Origin: Epiperipatus broadwayi
Taxonomy: Eukaryota > Onychophora > Udeonychophora > Euonychophora > Peripatidae
DNA length: 64,000 nucleotides
Reading direction: 5' to 3'
Assembly (NCBI GenBank): GCA_028023455.1
Contig: JAQFVV010012405.1
Coordinates: forward strand, 9,197,923 to 9,261,922
Position 1 is the first letter of the stretch, and every line of letters begins with the position of its first letter. Of this stretch, positions 36,873 through 49,125 are shown one piece after another. Made by a program: the position numbers and the translations under genes. Below the pieces are notes generated by a model. The model saw nothing but the letters and a program-made list of their open reading frames with translations, searched no databases and had not been told where the DNA came from.

Positions 36873-39800
36873 CAAGACAAATAAGAGAGAGGTGACTAAA
36901 AAGTAATTGAGTCTTTCTCTGAAACACCACAAAAACACTATTTTGAAAATAGTCAAGATGCACAACTTAAATGATATATTTATTTATTCATAAATAAATA
37001 ACTTTTTTAATACAACAAGCACAATTTTAAAGTAAAGCTAAGTAAAAAGTAAATAGAAATACAATGTGTTTATATGATCAATCAGTCAATAAACATATAG
37101 CACTATAAAAATAATCATATGATTAGTTTCTAAAAAAATCATATGACATCCAAGCACCAAAGTTGCAACAATTCATAATAATTAACAAAATAATATTTTT
37201 TATTTTAGTTAGCTAAGAATCATTCTAGGAGCATTAAGGTTTTGAGTTAGTTGTTCTATTGCTGTGTAAAAACATTTAGCATAGAAATAAAAATAGCTAT
37301 AGGCATTATTTAAAATTAAATATATATTTTTAAAAATTGCTGTTTACATTTTTTTATTTTAACAAATTAATAAAGACATCAAAAGATAAAAAGAATGGCA
37401 AAGACACATAGTGCTGAACAAGACTTTTCAGTTTGCTTAAGTTATAACATTTTTTCCAAATACCTTCGTAATTATTTATTATTTAACTATCATGTTTTAT
37501 AGATTTAATAATACCTATTATCCTTTAGTATAATGAATAATTATTAGTAACATTGAGATATTTACCCAAATGACAACTAACAGTACTAAATCTGTGTTTG
37601 AACTATAAAGCTTAAAGCAAGTGGACATTTTAAGATTTAACATTTGTTAAAAACATATGTTTAACAAATTAATATAATATAAAACATCAACTTTGCAAAT
37701 AAAAAGAGTAATAAATAGAAACCAATAGACAAAAACAGCTCTCCATTAGTGAAAAACAATAAATGTGTGATTAGGATGTGTTTTTAGTTTGATGAAGCAT
37801 TTACATATGCCTAATTTTTATTAAGAAGTTATTACACTGAAATAAACTTCTAATGTATAACATTAAATAACTATATAGAGATAAATATTTAATAATTTGA
37901 CAAAAAAAATTATAAAGTTAAATTATTTTATAAATTCATTAACAATACGATCAAAGAGAATGCTATAAAATCTACTTTGAAAATTCATTATTTTTCATAT
38001 AATTATTTTAAACCATGAGAAAAAATACTATAGAATTATTTGAAATTTATTTTTTTGCCTTTAACAAATGTAATGTAAAAAAAGACAATAGTGCTGCTAC
38101 TCATGAAAATTAAAAATCCCAGCAATTTTAGGGGGGGGGGTATTCAAATTAGAAATGTGTAATTCTTAACCGTAATTACTTTTTATTTTATTCAGGAAAA
38201 AAAGCTTGCAATTTTTATTACATAAAAAAACATAAATACATTTGCAGTTTTAAAAAAAACATTTAAAAAGTTTCTATAAAATTAATTAGAAAATGACGTT
38301 TTATATATATTGCAACAGTCTTCTCTCATTACTAATAAGCCAACACATTTGGGCATCAATTTTTGAAAAGGTCAGTCCAGCATGTCCAATAGATAATTTT
38401 GTAATAATTTACCTACACTGAATATATCAAGACAATACAATTTTGTAATGATCATTAAATAAAAGAAAATTAAAAGGAAGCTCTCAGATTTTGGTAATAT
38501 AGCCAAGCAAATCCAACAACATATAGTTACATGTCAAAGAAAATTTTATTGTACTCCATTATATTTAATAACTAAATATTTATATAACATTAAAGTATGA
38601 ATCTAACTAGGTATACTAAATAAGTAACTAAATTTATGTAAAATAAACATTTTCATTAAATAATTAATTTAAAGACTCTACAGTAACACTTTTAAATAAA
38701 TTAGATTATAACTCTCAGGGATTTCTTTTAATGACTTGTAATATGATAAAATGATAAAAAAATTAGACAATGTAATAATCTAAATAAACGAATATAAAAA
38801 TCAAGTTAATTTTAATAAAACAATAAATAATACTTTATTTACATTAAATAATAATAATAATATATAAAATAAAATAAGATTAATAAATAAATAATAGATT
38901 ATTTTATCAGTTACTATATCTCAAATATGAAAACATCTAAATAAAATTGTGTATATATTTATATCCCAGATATGATATGGGTGGTATATACATTCATTGT
39001 GGCACAAATACTAATATCATTAAAGATAGTTGTTTTGAAATATGCATAAAATTTGCTTGAATAAAATTTAATTATAATTATATTACTTAGTATGTTTTCT
39101 TTAATCGTTATTAACTATTAACTACATGCACCAGTCTTTAATCATTTATCTTCTGTAAACATAGATGTTATATTATCCTTAGGAGCTATTTTTATTCAAT
39201 CTATTATTATGTCATCATATAATGTTTAACATAAATATCCTATAACATTAAATTCCTCTAATATATTATCATTACAACCATATGGATTTGGACTAAAGTG
39301 CATTCATATGTAAATATAAAATTGTAGGATCTCTGCTCTGCTATCTCTAACAATAAATAAATACTAAATATCTTAAAAAACTCACAACCACAGAGAATTG
39401 GAAATATATTTCAAAGATAAATAAAAACATACTATTATCCAAATGAATAATCATAAATATTAATTATAAACTTACAATATTAAAAAATAAATATATTTCT
39501 ACATAATAAAGATACTTATTTTTCCAAGATCATTTTCGTTTTAAAACGCTGTAAACCATAAAAACACGTACAATTTCTGTTTAATTCGCTCAGTGATTTC
39601 TAAGAATTCAGCATTGATCCAATGTTTTCCAAAAAAGTTTATTAACACAGGTGTAAGTAAATGAGTTTTTTTTTTTATTCTTTAAGTGTCTTATTTTTTA
39701 TCTTTCATAAACTTTGGAAAAAATTAATTTGTTAGCATTTTTCACTCCTCAAATGTAATATTTTCTTCTCCTAAAATGATGTTCGTGTATGACAGAATAT

Positions 39801-40423
39801 TAAAGGCAATTAATATGCTTTGCATAACATTTTTAAATTTGCCTCTTCCATATAAAATTTAAAGTAAAGTATAGGAATGAAAAACATAAGAATAATGAAT
39901 AAATATATGAACAAATGATTGAATAAATGAATGCATGTATATATGAAAGTTCAGCTATATTTATAGATTTTCTTTCCAATATCCTATTTAGGTAATCAGA
40001 TCAAACACTATTGTCATAATAATGCTCTAAAATTTCTTTTTTCACTCATTTCTTTATCTGTTTTGTATTTGAGATAGAATCCCATTGTTCAAAACTTGCA
40101 CAACCACGAATGTGCATGCTAGAATATTCTTTTAAACATTACAGCATCTGTTACAATTAAAATATTTTTAATTATATAATCATTTACTATTTATATTATT
40201 AAGTAAATATTTTAATAATAAAATTTCACAGTTTTATAAATTTAAAATACAGAAATCACATATATTAAAATAAAGCATTTTTCTTTTATTTATTTAACAT
40301 TACATTTTAAATTGACATTTTAAAGTTTCTAAAATAATAGTTTTAAATTTAAAATAAAAAAGAATAAATATGAAAGCACACACCTATATTCAAGATAATA
40401 AACTAAAGCTATGTTATATTAAG
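36871..40423. other. AT-rich spacer of 3.5 kb, no gene recognised
   Basis: Very AT-rich; a G9 run at 38132-38140 is the only unusual base composition. No repeat copy or coding similarity seen. Confidence 0.5.
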
Positions 40424-40741
40424 GGTATATGAGCACAGACTTTCACACGATCCACCACTCACCACTCCATCCCATATCACTGATACACTTGAACACATAT
40501 ATGTCGAAAAGATAAATAATCACTAATACATGTATTTCATGCTAACCAGCAATCATCAGTTGGTACAGATCATCATCCCCACACATATATGCAATAAGTG
40601 CTCAGATATATGTTTAGACAGCCAATCTTCATACTTTAATGGACAAGCTTCAATCCATTCCACACTCCAACTCTTCAACCATCCATCTAATTGAAAATCT
40701 GATGATGGAACATTCACAGGCCATCCTGAGGGTGAAATCCT

Positions 40742-40820
<79 letters not shown>

Positions 40821-40925
40821 TTTTGACATATATGTGTTGAAGTGTATCAGTGATATGGGATGGAGTGGTGAATAGTGGGTCTTGTGAAAGTCTGTGCTCA
40901 TATACCCTATATATTACATATATTG
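40424..40925. mobile_element. HHR-R inverted pair around an (AT)n tract
   Basis: Left copy 40424-40735 (minus) is nearly full length. Its hammerhead (about 40514-40582) keeps CTGATGA and GAAA, has helix II TGCT/AGCA, palindromic TACATG and TA, but TTAG instead of TTGG in helix I, so it may be weakly competent. Right copy 40820-40925 (plus) holds only the part downstream of the ribozyme. Between them (40741-40818) is (AT)n of about 75 bp. Both 3' ends (the TACCCTATATATTACAT type) face outward. Confidence 0.78.
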
Positions 40926-41121
40926 ATACAGGTATATAATAAACCTGCATTTCAGTTAAAGCTATGTTAATTATTTTAAAATTGGTTTGAAATATACAAG
41001 GTTTAAATACTATTTCTCTCTTTTCTGGGCCATCTTAATATTCATTAAATGTTATGATTTAAATACAAATATCGACCTATTATTTCTGTTACATAAAATA
41101 ATTCTTACACACATAAAATAT

Positions 41122-42998
41122 TATATATAAATGAATACACCGGACTTCTTTTTAAAACTTGATTTTTATATGACTATTATAAAAATATAACTACACACCA
41201 ATGTCTCGATTATTTTATAATATAGCCTTTTTCAAGAATAACTGAAAAATAAAAGTAAAAATTATATTTGTTCTTATATATTTTTATTTTTCAGTTATCC
41301 TAGAAAAAAACTATATTATAAAATAGTCAAAACATTGGTGTGTAGCAGTGGCGAAGCATGACTTTTTTAGAAATGGAAGCACATTACATAATATTTTTTT
41401 TGTTTTTATTTTATTTGCCACAACAATTTTTACATACATACTTTAACACTTTAATAGATCACTTTCGTTATTGGTCCAGCGAAGTAAAACTCTGAAACTT
41501 TTAATTGGTCAAGTGACAAACTTTTTGATACAAATATTTTCATCTTTTAATGTATATTAATTTTAGTTTTGTTTTCAAAAAGTATATTAATTATTTGTAA
41601 TGTTAGGAAAGTAAACGAAAGTTATTTCAAAAATATATTTTTATTTGTATTTTATAGAAATATTCAAAAGCAGAAAAATCAAAGAAAACATTACGAGTGA
41701 ATTAGAAGCATTGTAAATGTCATTTAGATCCCTCCCAGATTTCACATTACGAATTTTTTAAGAATTTTTTAGGAAAAATCTTAACGACTTTCAGCATATT
41801 ATTAAAAAAATACACCCAAAATACATTATAATGCCAGAAAAATATTCTAAATCATTAATCTTTGTTTGAAAATCAAATAAACAGTTTGGAGCAATCTAAC
41901 CTCTTGACAAGATGTCAAAAATTGCTGCTATGGCTGGTTTCTTTTTCAATTTACAATCGTGTAAAGTATACAATTTTTTAATAAAACCTTACTACTTTTG
42001 TAAAATAACTATATTTTTATTAGAAATATTAGATTTTATGAAAATTATTTATAATATGTATGAAACATAATAAAAAAAAACACTCCAAAACATATATTTT
42101 CATTTTAGCGGTGAAAAAATATTTAACGGAATTATCAGCCAATAAGAATTGGGAATAGATTGGGAATAGATTATCCAACCAATCAAAACTGGCATTCTTC
42201 TTTTGTTCAACTTAAAACCCTCCTAGTATTGATTTTTTACTTTAAAATAATTCAAAAGAGGGCAGCATCTTATAGGCCTTGCTCTAAGCTTTAATACGGG
42301 TATTTTTCATCAATGTAACTAAAAAATTGGCTGAGTTAGAGCAATCTAAAGGTGACAACCACAATGTTGCATTTCAGGCTATTAAAGTGTTAAAATTTCA
42401 TATAAAATACAAATTAATATAAATAAAACAATATAGTCATTTCAAACAGAATCTGTTCTACCATTATTTTTCAAATGCTTTTAATATTCTTAAGTTTTAA
42501 CTTTAAATTACATTTTAGTATTGTTTGAATGTTTTATAATCACTGAATAATATGAATAATGTGTTGGCCAAACTTATTATTTGCTTTGTATAAAAACAAT
42601 TCAACTGTTGGTAAAAAAATTAAAAGTTAACAAAAATTTTATATAAAAAATAATGAGTTAAGTTTGGCAAATAGTTTAGAGAATTTTTTTTTTTACATTT
42701 GACAAATTAGTTTATGTACACTAATGTACTTATTGTTTTTACTACACCATTGTATGTGCAACTTGTTGGATTGATTTTGTGAGATTGAATTGTGTACATA
42801 TTTTAGTGAAATTTTTAAATTGAATTTTAGTTAAAACTCTTTTAGTTAAAGATTTTGAACTTTTTAGTGAATTTTGCTATGGAAGCTTTCATTCCATTCA
42901 ATACATGAAGGCTTCTTCCCTGGTGTGCAGTTATATTTTTATAATAGTCATATAAAAATCAAGTTTAAAATGAAGTTTGGTGCATTCATTTATATATA
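41122..42998. repeat. Palindromic foldback element, split by a hAT-like insertion
   Basis: Left arm 41122-41255 pairs with right arm 41278-41345 continued at 42931-42998. The left contains CTTGATTTTTATATGACTAT then AACTACACACCAATGT. The right has CATTGGTGTGTAG, the insertion, then TTATATTTTTATAATAGTC and AAAATCAAGTTTAAAATGAAG. Removing 41346-42930 restores one continuous arm. The loop is about 22 bp. No coding content. Confidence 0.85.
41346..42922. mobile_element. hAT-like DNA transposon, non-autonomous, 1.58 kb
   Basis: The left end CAGTGGCGAAGCATG matches the reverse complement of the right end (CAGGGAAGAAGCCTTCATG, minus-strand spelling) as imperfect terminal inverted repeats. CAGTGGCG-type termini are typical of hAT elements. 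Flanks are GTGTGTAG (41338-41345) and GTGTGCAG (42923-42930), an 8-bp target duplication with one change, the hAT length. The interior has no transposase frame. It contains a short tandem TTGGGAATAGA (near 42148 and 42160) and several CCAATCA/CCAATAA motifs. The insertion into the arm of an older palindrome dates it as younger than that element. Confidence 0.82.
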
Positions 42999-43343
42999 TT
43001 GAAAGGTAAGAATTATTTTTGAAAAGAAAACTGTGTAGATGATATTTTAAATTTGATAAAATATTATGTGTTACAATGTATTAAATTTTATTAAGTTCTA
43101 ATATAGAGAGAGTATGTGCTTAAATAAAATATTAACTCTTAATACCATTTTTGCTATGGATTTAATAATTTTGTTACTTAACAATTTTATAAATACAAAA
43201 TATTTTATGTACAACAATATGCTATAAATTTTAATGAATGATTCATAGAGTATTCAATTTTAATAATATTATAATTGAAACAAGCTAAGAAAATTTATTA
43301 TCAAGAACAGATCAATCTGTATATATAATATACATGTATATAT
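42999..43343. other. AT-rich spacer
   Basis: No gene or repeat recognised. Confidence 0.5.
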
Positions 43344-43527
43344 AACAATTAGAAGCCAATTAACACTTAGATAATCCCAATATAGATAACAATCAACAAT
43401 CTCAAACTGTTGTCATGGCAACCTCCTTTTAACAATAAAGATTAAAAGGTTGCCTTGACAATGGTTTGAGATTGTTGATTGTTATCTATATTAGGATTGT
43501 CTAAGTGTTAACTGGCTTCTAATGATT
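43344..43527. repeat. Near-perfect foldback element, arms about 88 bp, loop 8 bp
   Basis: 43344-43432 pairs with 43441-43527. Blocks: AGCCAATTAACACTTAGATA / ctaagtgttaactggct; CAATCAACAATCTCAAAC / gtttgagattgttgattg; GGCAACCTCCTTTTAA / attaaaaggttgcc. A single arm copy lies at 54609-54700. It could form a long hairpin in RNA. (AT)n follows at 43567-43592. Confidence 0.88.
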
Positions 43528-43779
43528 ATTTATAAAGCCATTTAACCTTGAGCATTATTACCCTTTATATATATATATATATATATATATAGTAATGTTC
43601 ATGGTGAGGTTAGGTTTTATTTTATACACTATAAAATGCAAGTTAATCAAACTATGAAGAATATTCCATTTTTATATGAGTTTAGATACCTCAAGAATAT
43701 AGTTATATTTCATGATTAACTGACCTAATAATTTCTTACTGCTTGAATCATTATCAGAGTTAGTTTTCATTTATTTATG

Positions 43780-44455
43780 AGGGCACCAGGGTCTGTATTT
43801 GCAAATAGTGCTTTCCAGCTTCAGAAAATGTAGCAAAAGTTATCAGATGAAAGTAAGAAAGAAAGATTAAAGATAAGTACTAAATAATATAAAGTAATGT
43901 TCAATAGATTTTCTCATACTAAGAAAATAAAAAGTGATACTTGTGAATTTGCCAAAATTAATAATTAAAAATAATTTGTTAAGTTTATTAATGCAGGTGA
44001 ATCGATGAAATTTATCATACAATTAGTATTAAATTGACATATGATTATGTGTTTTAAAAAGGTTTTTAATATATGTATTTTACCAGTTTTGATTTATAAA
44101 TATATGTGTAGATACTTAATAGAAGAGCAATTCAGGGAATTCAGACCACTCAGTGAAGTATATTGTAGGAGTATAGAAACAAATCTAAAATATAATACAT
44201 GGTGAGAGAACAAACAGATAACATTGACATCATAAAAAAAAAACATAATAGTGTCTTTGATGGGTATATTTTAAAAAAAAAAAATAAAAGGAGGGGGGTT
44301 TTAATTTTTAAAAAAAAAAAAAAAAAACATGTGAGATGATAGATAAAGTAAAAAAGATTGCCAGGGTGTTGTGGAAAAGAGAGCCTACAGATTTGAAAAA
44401 CTGGATTAATCTTGGAAAGATCCTCCAGTAAATCAATAACAGTTGAAATGATATA
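43780..44455 (+). pseudogene. RTE-like LINE remnant, internally deleted
   Basis: 43795-43925 matches the RT region just after the active site of the 51.7-kb copy (GCTTCAGAAAATGTAGCAAA; TAATGTTCAATAGATTTTCT). 44070-44455 matches the C-terminal and 3' end (ACCAGTTTTGATTTATAAA; CAGACCACTCAGTGAAGTAT; GAGAGAACAAACAGATAAC; GGAAAGATCCTCCAGTAAAT). Stops in all frames. No active site is retained. Confidence 0.7.
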
Positions 44456-44728
44456 TAAATATATATTAAGAGTTTGACTGAAAAATAAGTAGAGTAGCTA
44501 TATCTGTTTGCTATTTTTTGACATATGTGTTTTACTATCCCTACATTATAAGACTTGGTGGCTTTTTACACTACACATAGACATTAATTTAAGCATTAGT
44601 TTAACAAACTGTCTCTATATAGAAGGATAAATTAGGACATTTTTTTCTTCTATATGAAAATCAATTATTGAGTATCAATTGGAATTACTGCTTCTTCTTC
44701 CTTTTCCTGTGTATTGACTTCTACTTTA
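44456..44728. other. AT-rich spacer
   Basis: Nothing recognised. Confidence 0.5.
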
Positions 44729-44922
44729 ACATATACCATTTACACCTTTCTTAAACACTTTATCAATACTCTTTATTTATATCAAAACTAACAGTTTTGA
44801 CTGTCCTGCAATGGATTGTAAAGAACTCTGATGCTGACTGCAGGACAATCAAAACTGTTAGTTTTGATATAAATAAAGAGTATTGATAAAGTGTTTAAGA
44901 AAGGTGTAAATGGTATGATATG
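44729..44922. repeat. Near-perfect foldback element, arms about 82 bp, loop about 28 bp
   Basis: 44729-44810 pairs with 44839-44922: ACCTTTCTTAAACACTTTAT / ataaagtgtttaagaaaggt; CTAACAGTTTTGACTGTCC / ggacaatcaaaactgttag. The arms contain TTGATAAAG on the outward strand, like the PLE palindromes, but I see no clear hammerhead core. Origin unresolved. Confidence 0.85.
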
Positions 44923-45424
44923 TTGGAATTACTGTTGAATGAATATTATATCAATCAATGTTACATTAATCAAATTAGCAAAAGTAAAGACTACAACAGT
45001 ATACCCACTAATAAATTTCTCAAAATTAAAATAATATATGCAGATAATATTTAAAAAAATATGATCTACATGTGTCTCATAAAGATTTCTATGAAAAAAA
45101 AACAGAAAAAAACCTTAGATTAAACTTCAATATATTACAAGGTAATAAGAAAAGGGATTTTAATATCCTGCAGAAGAAAGTTCACTTTATACTGTCAATT
45201 ATTAATATAAAAACTAGACAGTTTTTAAAACAGAAAATAGAGGATGGGAAAAGTACAAAATATTAAAAGATGCATGAAAGACAGCACAAGAAACTTTAAA
45301 ATTAGTAACTAGAAGAACAAACAAATTATAGAAAATGAGAAGCAACATTCAAAATGATCAATTAAACTGTAGAAACTCCCCGTTTATATATAGTGAACAA
45401 TGAATGATATAGGTATGTGTAAGA
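44923..45424. other. AT-rich spacer, no gene recognised
   Basis: A short frame at 45072-45266 is Lys/Asn/Ile-rich and looks like chance. Confidence 0.5.
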
Positions 45425-46410
45425 TAATGTGATCTGGATCAACTGACTAGTGCTGGTTCAGCATGAAATGTGCATTTTGGGGATCATATATCTTTTTCAT
45501 GTCTTTAGTCATATGTTTATGATTACATCTCTTCACAAGGTGCTAAAAGCCGATAGAAACTAGTCCCTACCATGTGTGAAAGTGGAGTAGTGAAAACAAC
45601 TCTACAGAAATATTATTCTTTAAATGAATAATCTCTAGTCTAATGAATGACTAATAAAAATTAATAACCTTCAAAATTATCTTTACAAGATGAGTGAACA
45701 TTTGAGTTACATAGTGAGAATAAATTTGCTTATAAAAAGTGTGGAGGTGTTTATTATATCTATAAAGATATTACATACGGGACAGAGAAAGGTGAATAAA
45801 TCCGTGTGTGTAAATTTAAAAAATCAGATATATTAATCTTTAACTGAGGTTTAAAGTTTATATCTGTGGAGAGGTAATCTCTAGTTTCGAAAATGATTAG
45901 TAATAATCATTAGTGTATTTATCTGAAATAGATGGCGTCAAAGTTGTGAGTGGAGGGAGTTTGACAATGGTAAATGAAAATGTAACAATTTACTCTAGAT
46001 AAATACATTTCATATAATAGAGATATATATATATATATATGAGAGACAGTCAGTGACCTGGGCCAACTGATGAGTGCTGGTTCAGCACGAAATGCATATT
46101 GGGGGTCATTTGTCTTTTATTATATCTTTATTTATATGAATTTGAAAAGAATGGGGAAGTGTGGAGGTGTTTATTGTATCTATAAAGATATTACATACGG
46201 GATAGAGAAAAGTGAATAACTCCGTGTGTGTAAATTTAAAAAATCAGATATATTAATCTTTAACTGAGGTTTAAAGTTTATATCTGCGCTAGAGATAATC
46301 TCTAGTTTCGAAAACGATTAGTATTAATCGTTAGTGTATTTATCTGAAATTGATGGCGTCAAAGTTGTGAGTGGAGGGAGTTTGACAATGGTAAATGAAA
46401 ATGTAAAAAT
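45425..46410 (+). mobile_element. Tandem hammerhead-containing unit (retrozyme-like dimer)
   Basis: The order is hammerhead 1 (about 45428-45488), intervening sequence, 250-bp block (45739-45990), hammerhead 2 (46051-46112), shorter intervening sequence, second 250-bp block (46159-46410). The two 250-bp blocks are nearly identical (GTGTGGAGGTGTTTATT, GGTTTAAAGTTTATATCTG, ATGGCGTCAAAGTTGTGAG). Sequence just after each hammerhead is also related. Hammerhead 1 reads CTGACTA and is predicted dead; hammerhead 2 is intact. Direct repeats with a ribozyme in each is the genomic layout known for retrozymes, which spread via circular RNA. No coding frame. Confidence 0.7.
46051..46112 (+). ncRNA. Type I hammerhead ribozyme, intact core
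   Basis: Helix I: 46054-46058 (TGACC) pairs with 46104-46108 (GGTCA), and 46063-46066 (CCAA) with 46099-46102 (TTGG), with a TGGG/G internal loop between. Core CTGATGA is 46067-46073. Helix II is six pairs, 46074-46079 (GTGCTG) with 46083-46088 (CAGCAC), loop GTT. GAAA is 46089-46092. Helix III is replaced by the palindrome TGCA (46093-46096). TA (46097-46098) is the predicted cleavage position. All core bases match the hammerhead consensus. With only TGCA for helix III, two molecules would pair to form it. Confidence 0.87.
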
Positions 46411-49125
46411 TATTGAATGTTAAATACATTATGAAAGAAATTTCTTAATTAAAATTAAAGTGGACGAAAACATGTAAAATCTATATTTATTCTATTTGGC
46501 TTTTCTACGAATAAATTGTTTAATTTATATTGGCATATACCTGTACGAAGATTACGATAGATATTGAACTTGATTAAAATTTAAGATTATATTTAAAATT
46601 AAATAAAATATAATAATTTTTAATGAATACGGAAAGAATTAATATTTCCGCGACTTTCTGCGCAATAGCCAATCATAATTTTTAATATATGAATGATTAT
46701 AGTAAGATGGCCTTTATAAATTAAATTTGCATATTCTGTTGAAATAAGATTTAGTCTCTCGAAAATCTTCTCTAATACTATTTAAAAAAAAAAATATTGG
46801 TAGGTTTAGACAGAATATTTTCAATTTCAGGCTGCTATATACTTCATAAGGTATATTGATTTGACATTTATAAAAGCACACACACCTATAAGTATACAAA
46901 AGGCACACGCAGTATATAATGCATGTAAGTGCGATTATATAAAGTTTTCTACTAGAAGGCAAGTTGATAATTACACATAACCTGCACAAAGATAATATTT
47001 GAATTTCATTAAAAGTAATGTTTATATTTAAATGCGTAGTAATTTCCTTTTGTCCACCATTCTCTTAAATTAAGGCAGCATTTTCTAGCATTTCAATTTT
47101 AGATTTGATTTTATAATTATTTATCCAAACAATTTATTCGAACATTTTTAATTTAAATTTTTCTTTATTGTTTTATTTTATTGCTATTATGCTTACAGAT
47201 TTTAAAATTATTATTATTAATTAAAATAATCATTTTTAAAAAAAAATTTGAAACCTTTTTTAAGCACACACACACACATATATGTAGATATTTATATACA
47301 ATATACGTCATTTTATACTGTATTTATATAGATACGTGTATAAACACACGCGTATATATATATAATTTAATAAGAATTAATTATAATATTTCTAAATTAA
47401 TTACCGTTTGACATTATGAGTTAGGGTAAATAAAATGAACTTTAATGGCAATATTATCTTATTTCAATAAAGCATTTTAAATGCCTTTGGCACCAAATCA
47501 TAAAATCAATAAATATAAAGTTAATAAATTGAATATAAAGTGATGTATCCAGTAATTTTCATCTTACGATGAATAGTATTCGTGCAAGGTCTGGAACTAG
47601 CGTGCACTCACATTCGCCGATGGTGCATTATCATCTAAAATTGGTTGATTTGCTACGGCTTGCACTCCTTTACTATAAGCTAACAATTTAAAAAGATTAG
47701 ACGTTTATCAACACGATAAAATCATTGCTTAATCATAGTTTAAATACTCTTAAGGTTCATATTTTTAAACATAACCAGCATACATCTCTCGGAGGCGAAA
47801 TAAACCGGAGACTGATGCGCTTTGACAGAGTAATAATCTTATTAGCATTATCTGACAGTTCAAATATTAAGAATTGAAGATGATAATGTTGATAGAGTCC
47901 TAAGCTTTTTTGAAAACCTGCATATGTCTTCATATTAACTAGGGATTACTTTAATTGTAATTATTTCGCGTCTTTTGTAATGCTTTCTTTAGACTGCGTC
48001 CTATCTTTCCAGGATATGAGATATTGTAAAGGCAAATTGACTTCATGAATACGTCTTTGCCGTAATAACGAGATAACGGATAATAATTATAATTTTAAAT
48101 AAAAATTATCAGTTATTACTTGCATATTTGGTAAAATGAGTTTACATCTAAAATAATTAATTAAATTTTTCCTGTGTTTGTCAAGTTATTTAAATTTGAA
48201 TATTTATAAAGTGAGATTTTGGCGTTTTTGATGAAACGAAAGAGCAAGACTTATCGCAACAAAAGATGCGGGCATAGGCGTAGGTGCTTTTCTTAATATT
48301 CTTTAATTTAAATATTAATGAATTTGCGGTAGTTGACGTCGAATACATATTAAATCTTAAATATAAATTCAAAGAGTATTACATGTATGTATATATACGT
48401 TTGAGTTTGCGAAGATCTTGCAGTAGGTTATTTAAAAAGTGTTTTATTATTATCTGTCTATATATTTATCAAAATAGTAATTAACTTTTAAATAAAATAA
48501 TAATAAAAAAAAAACAATGGAGGAAAGAATCTGAAGATAACATTTATAAATTTGAACAGAAATATAAGCCTTTACATTTCAAATCGTATTTTTTAAAAAT
48601 ATATTTATAAAATTATTGTATACATACAATAAACACATAGCGTGGTGATGCACCTACGTACACACACATAAGCATATATATGGTTAAGATAATAAAAAAT
48701 ATGAGATTTAATAATAAATAGAATTAGATTATGAAGACTCTCTTCTTACATATATATATACACACAGTCAAACAGTGTATGTGCCTAGATTTTCGTTTTC
48801 CTAGCAATGATAACAAAATGGAGAAAGAATTTGTTATATTTGAGGAGTGATATTATTTTAAATATTTATTTCATCATAATACACGTAAAATAGTATTTTT
48901 GTTACTTAATATTTATATTGTTGCATTTTTTTTTAAATTTATAGCTACGTATGTTATTAAATAGCTATTTAAAATAATAACTTTAAATGCAAATATTCAT
49001 TAATTGAAGAATATATGAATAAAAAAATATATATTTATTTATGTACATGTGTTGACAAAACTATATACCTATAACTTTTATATAATATTTAAATACGAAT
49101 ATATCGTCTATACTGAACATAATGT
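46411..49125. other. 2.7-kb stretch without recognised repeats or genes
   Basis: This is the longest part of the second half with no mobile-element signature. Parts are less AT-rich (about 46630-46670 with an AGCCAATCA box, and 47580-47830). Several ORFs of 60-90 codons exist on both strands without family resemblance. It could hold regulatory or intronic host DNA, but nothing in it proves that. Confidence 0.4.

Noticed and set aside
40639-40950. Open frames with Tyr-Ile repeats on both strands (also 29836-30060)
   Set aside because: Translation of (AT)n tracts and of HHR-R repeat sequence; not genes.
46714-48484. Several 60-90 codon ORFs as host genes
   Set aside because: Low-complexity composition (Ile, Lys, Asn, Tyr), no domains, and ORFs of this size are expected to be fragmentary chance frames here.
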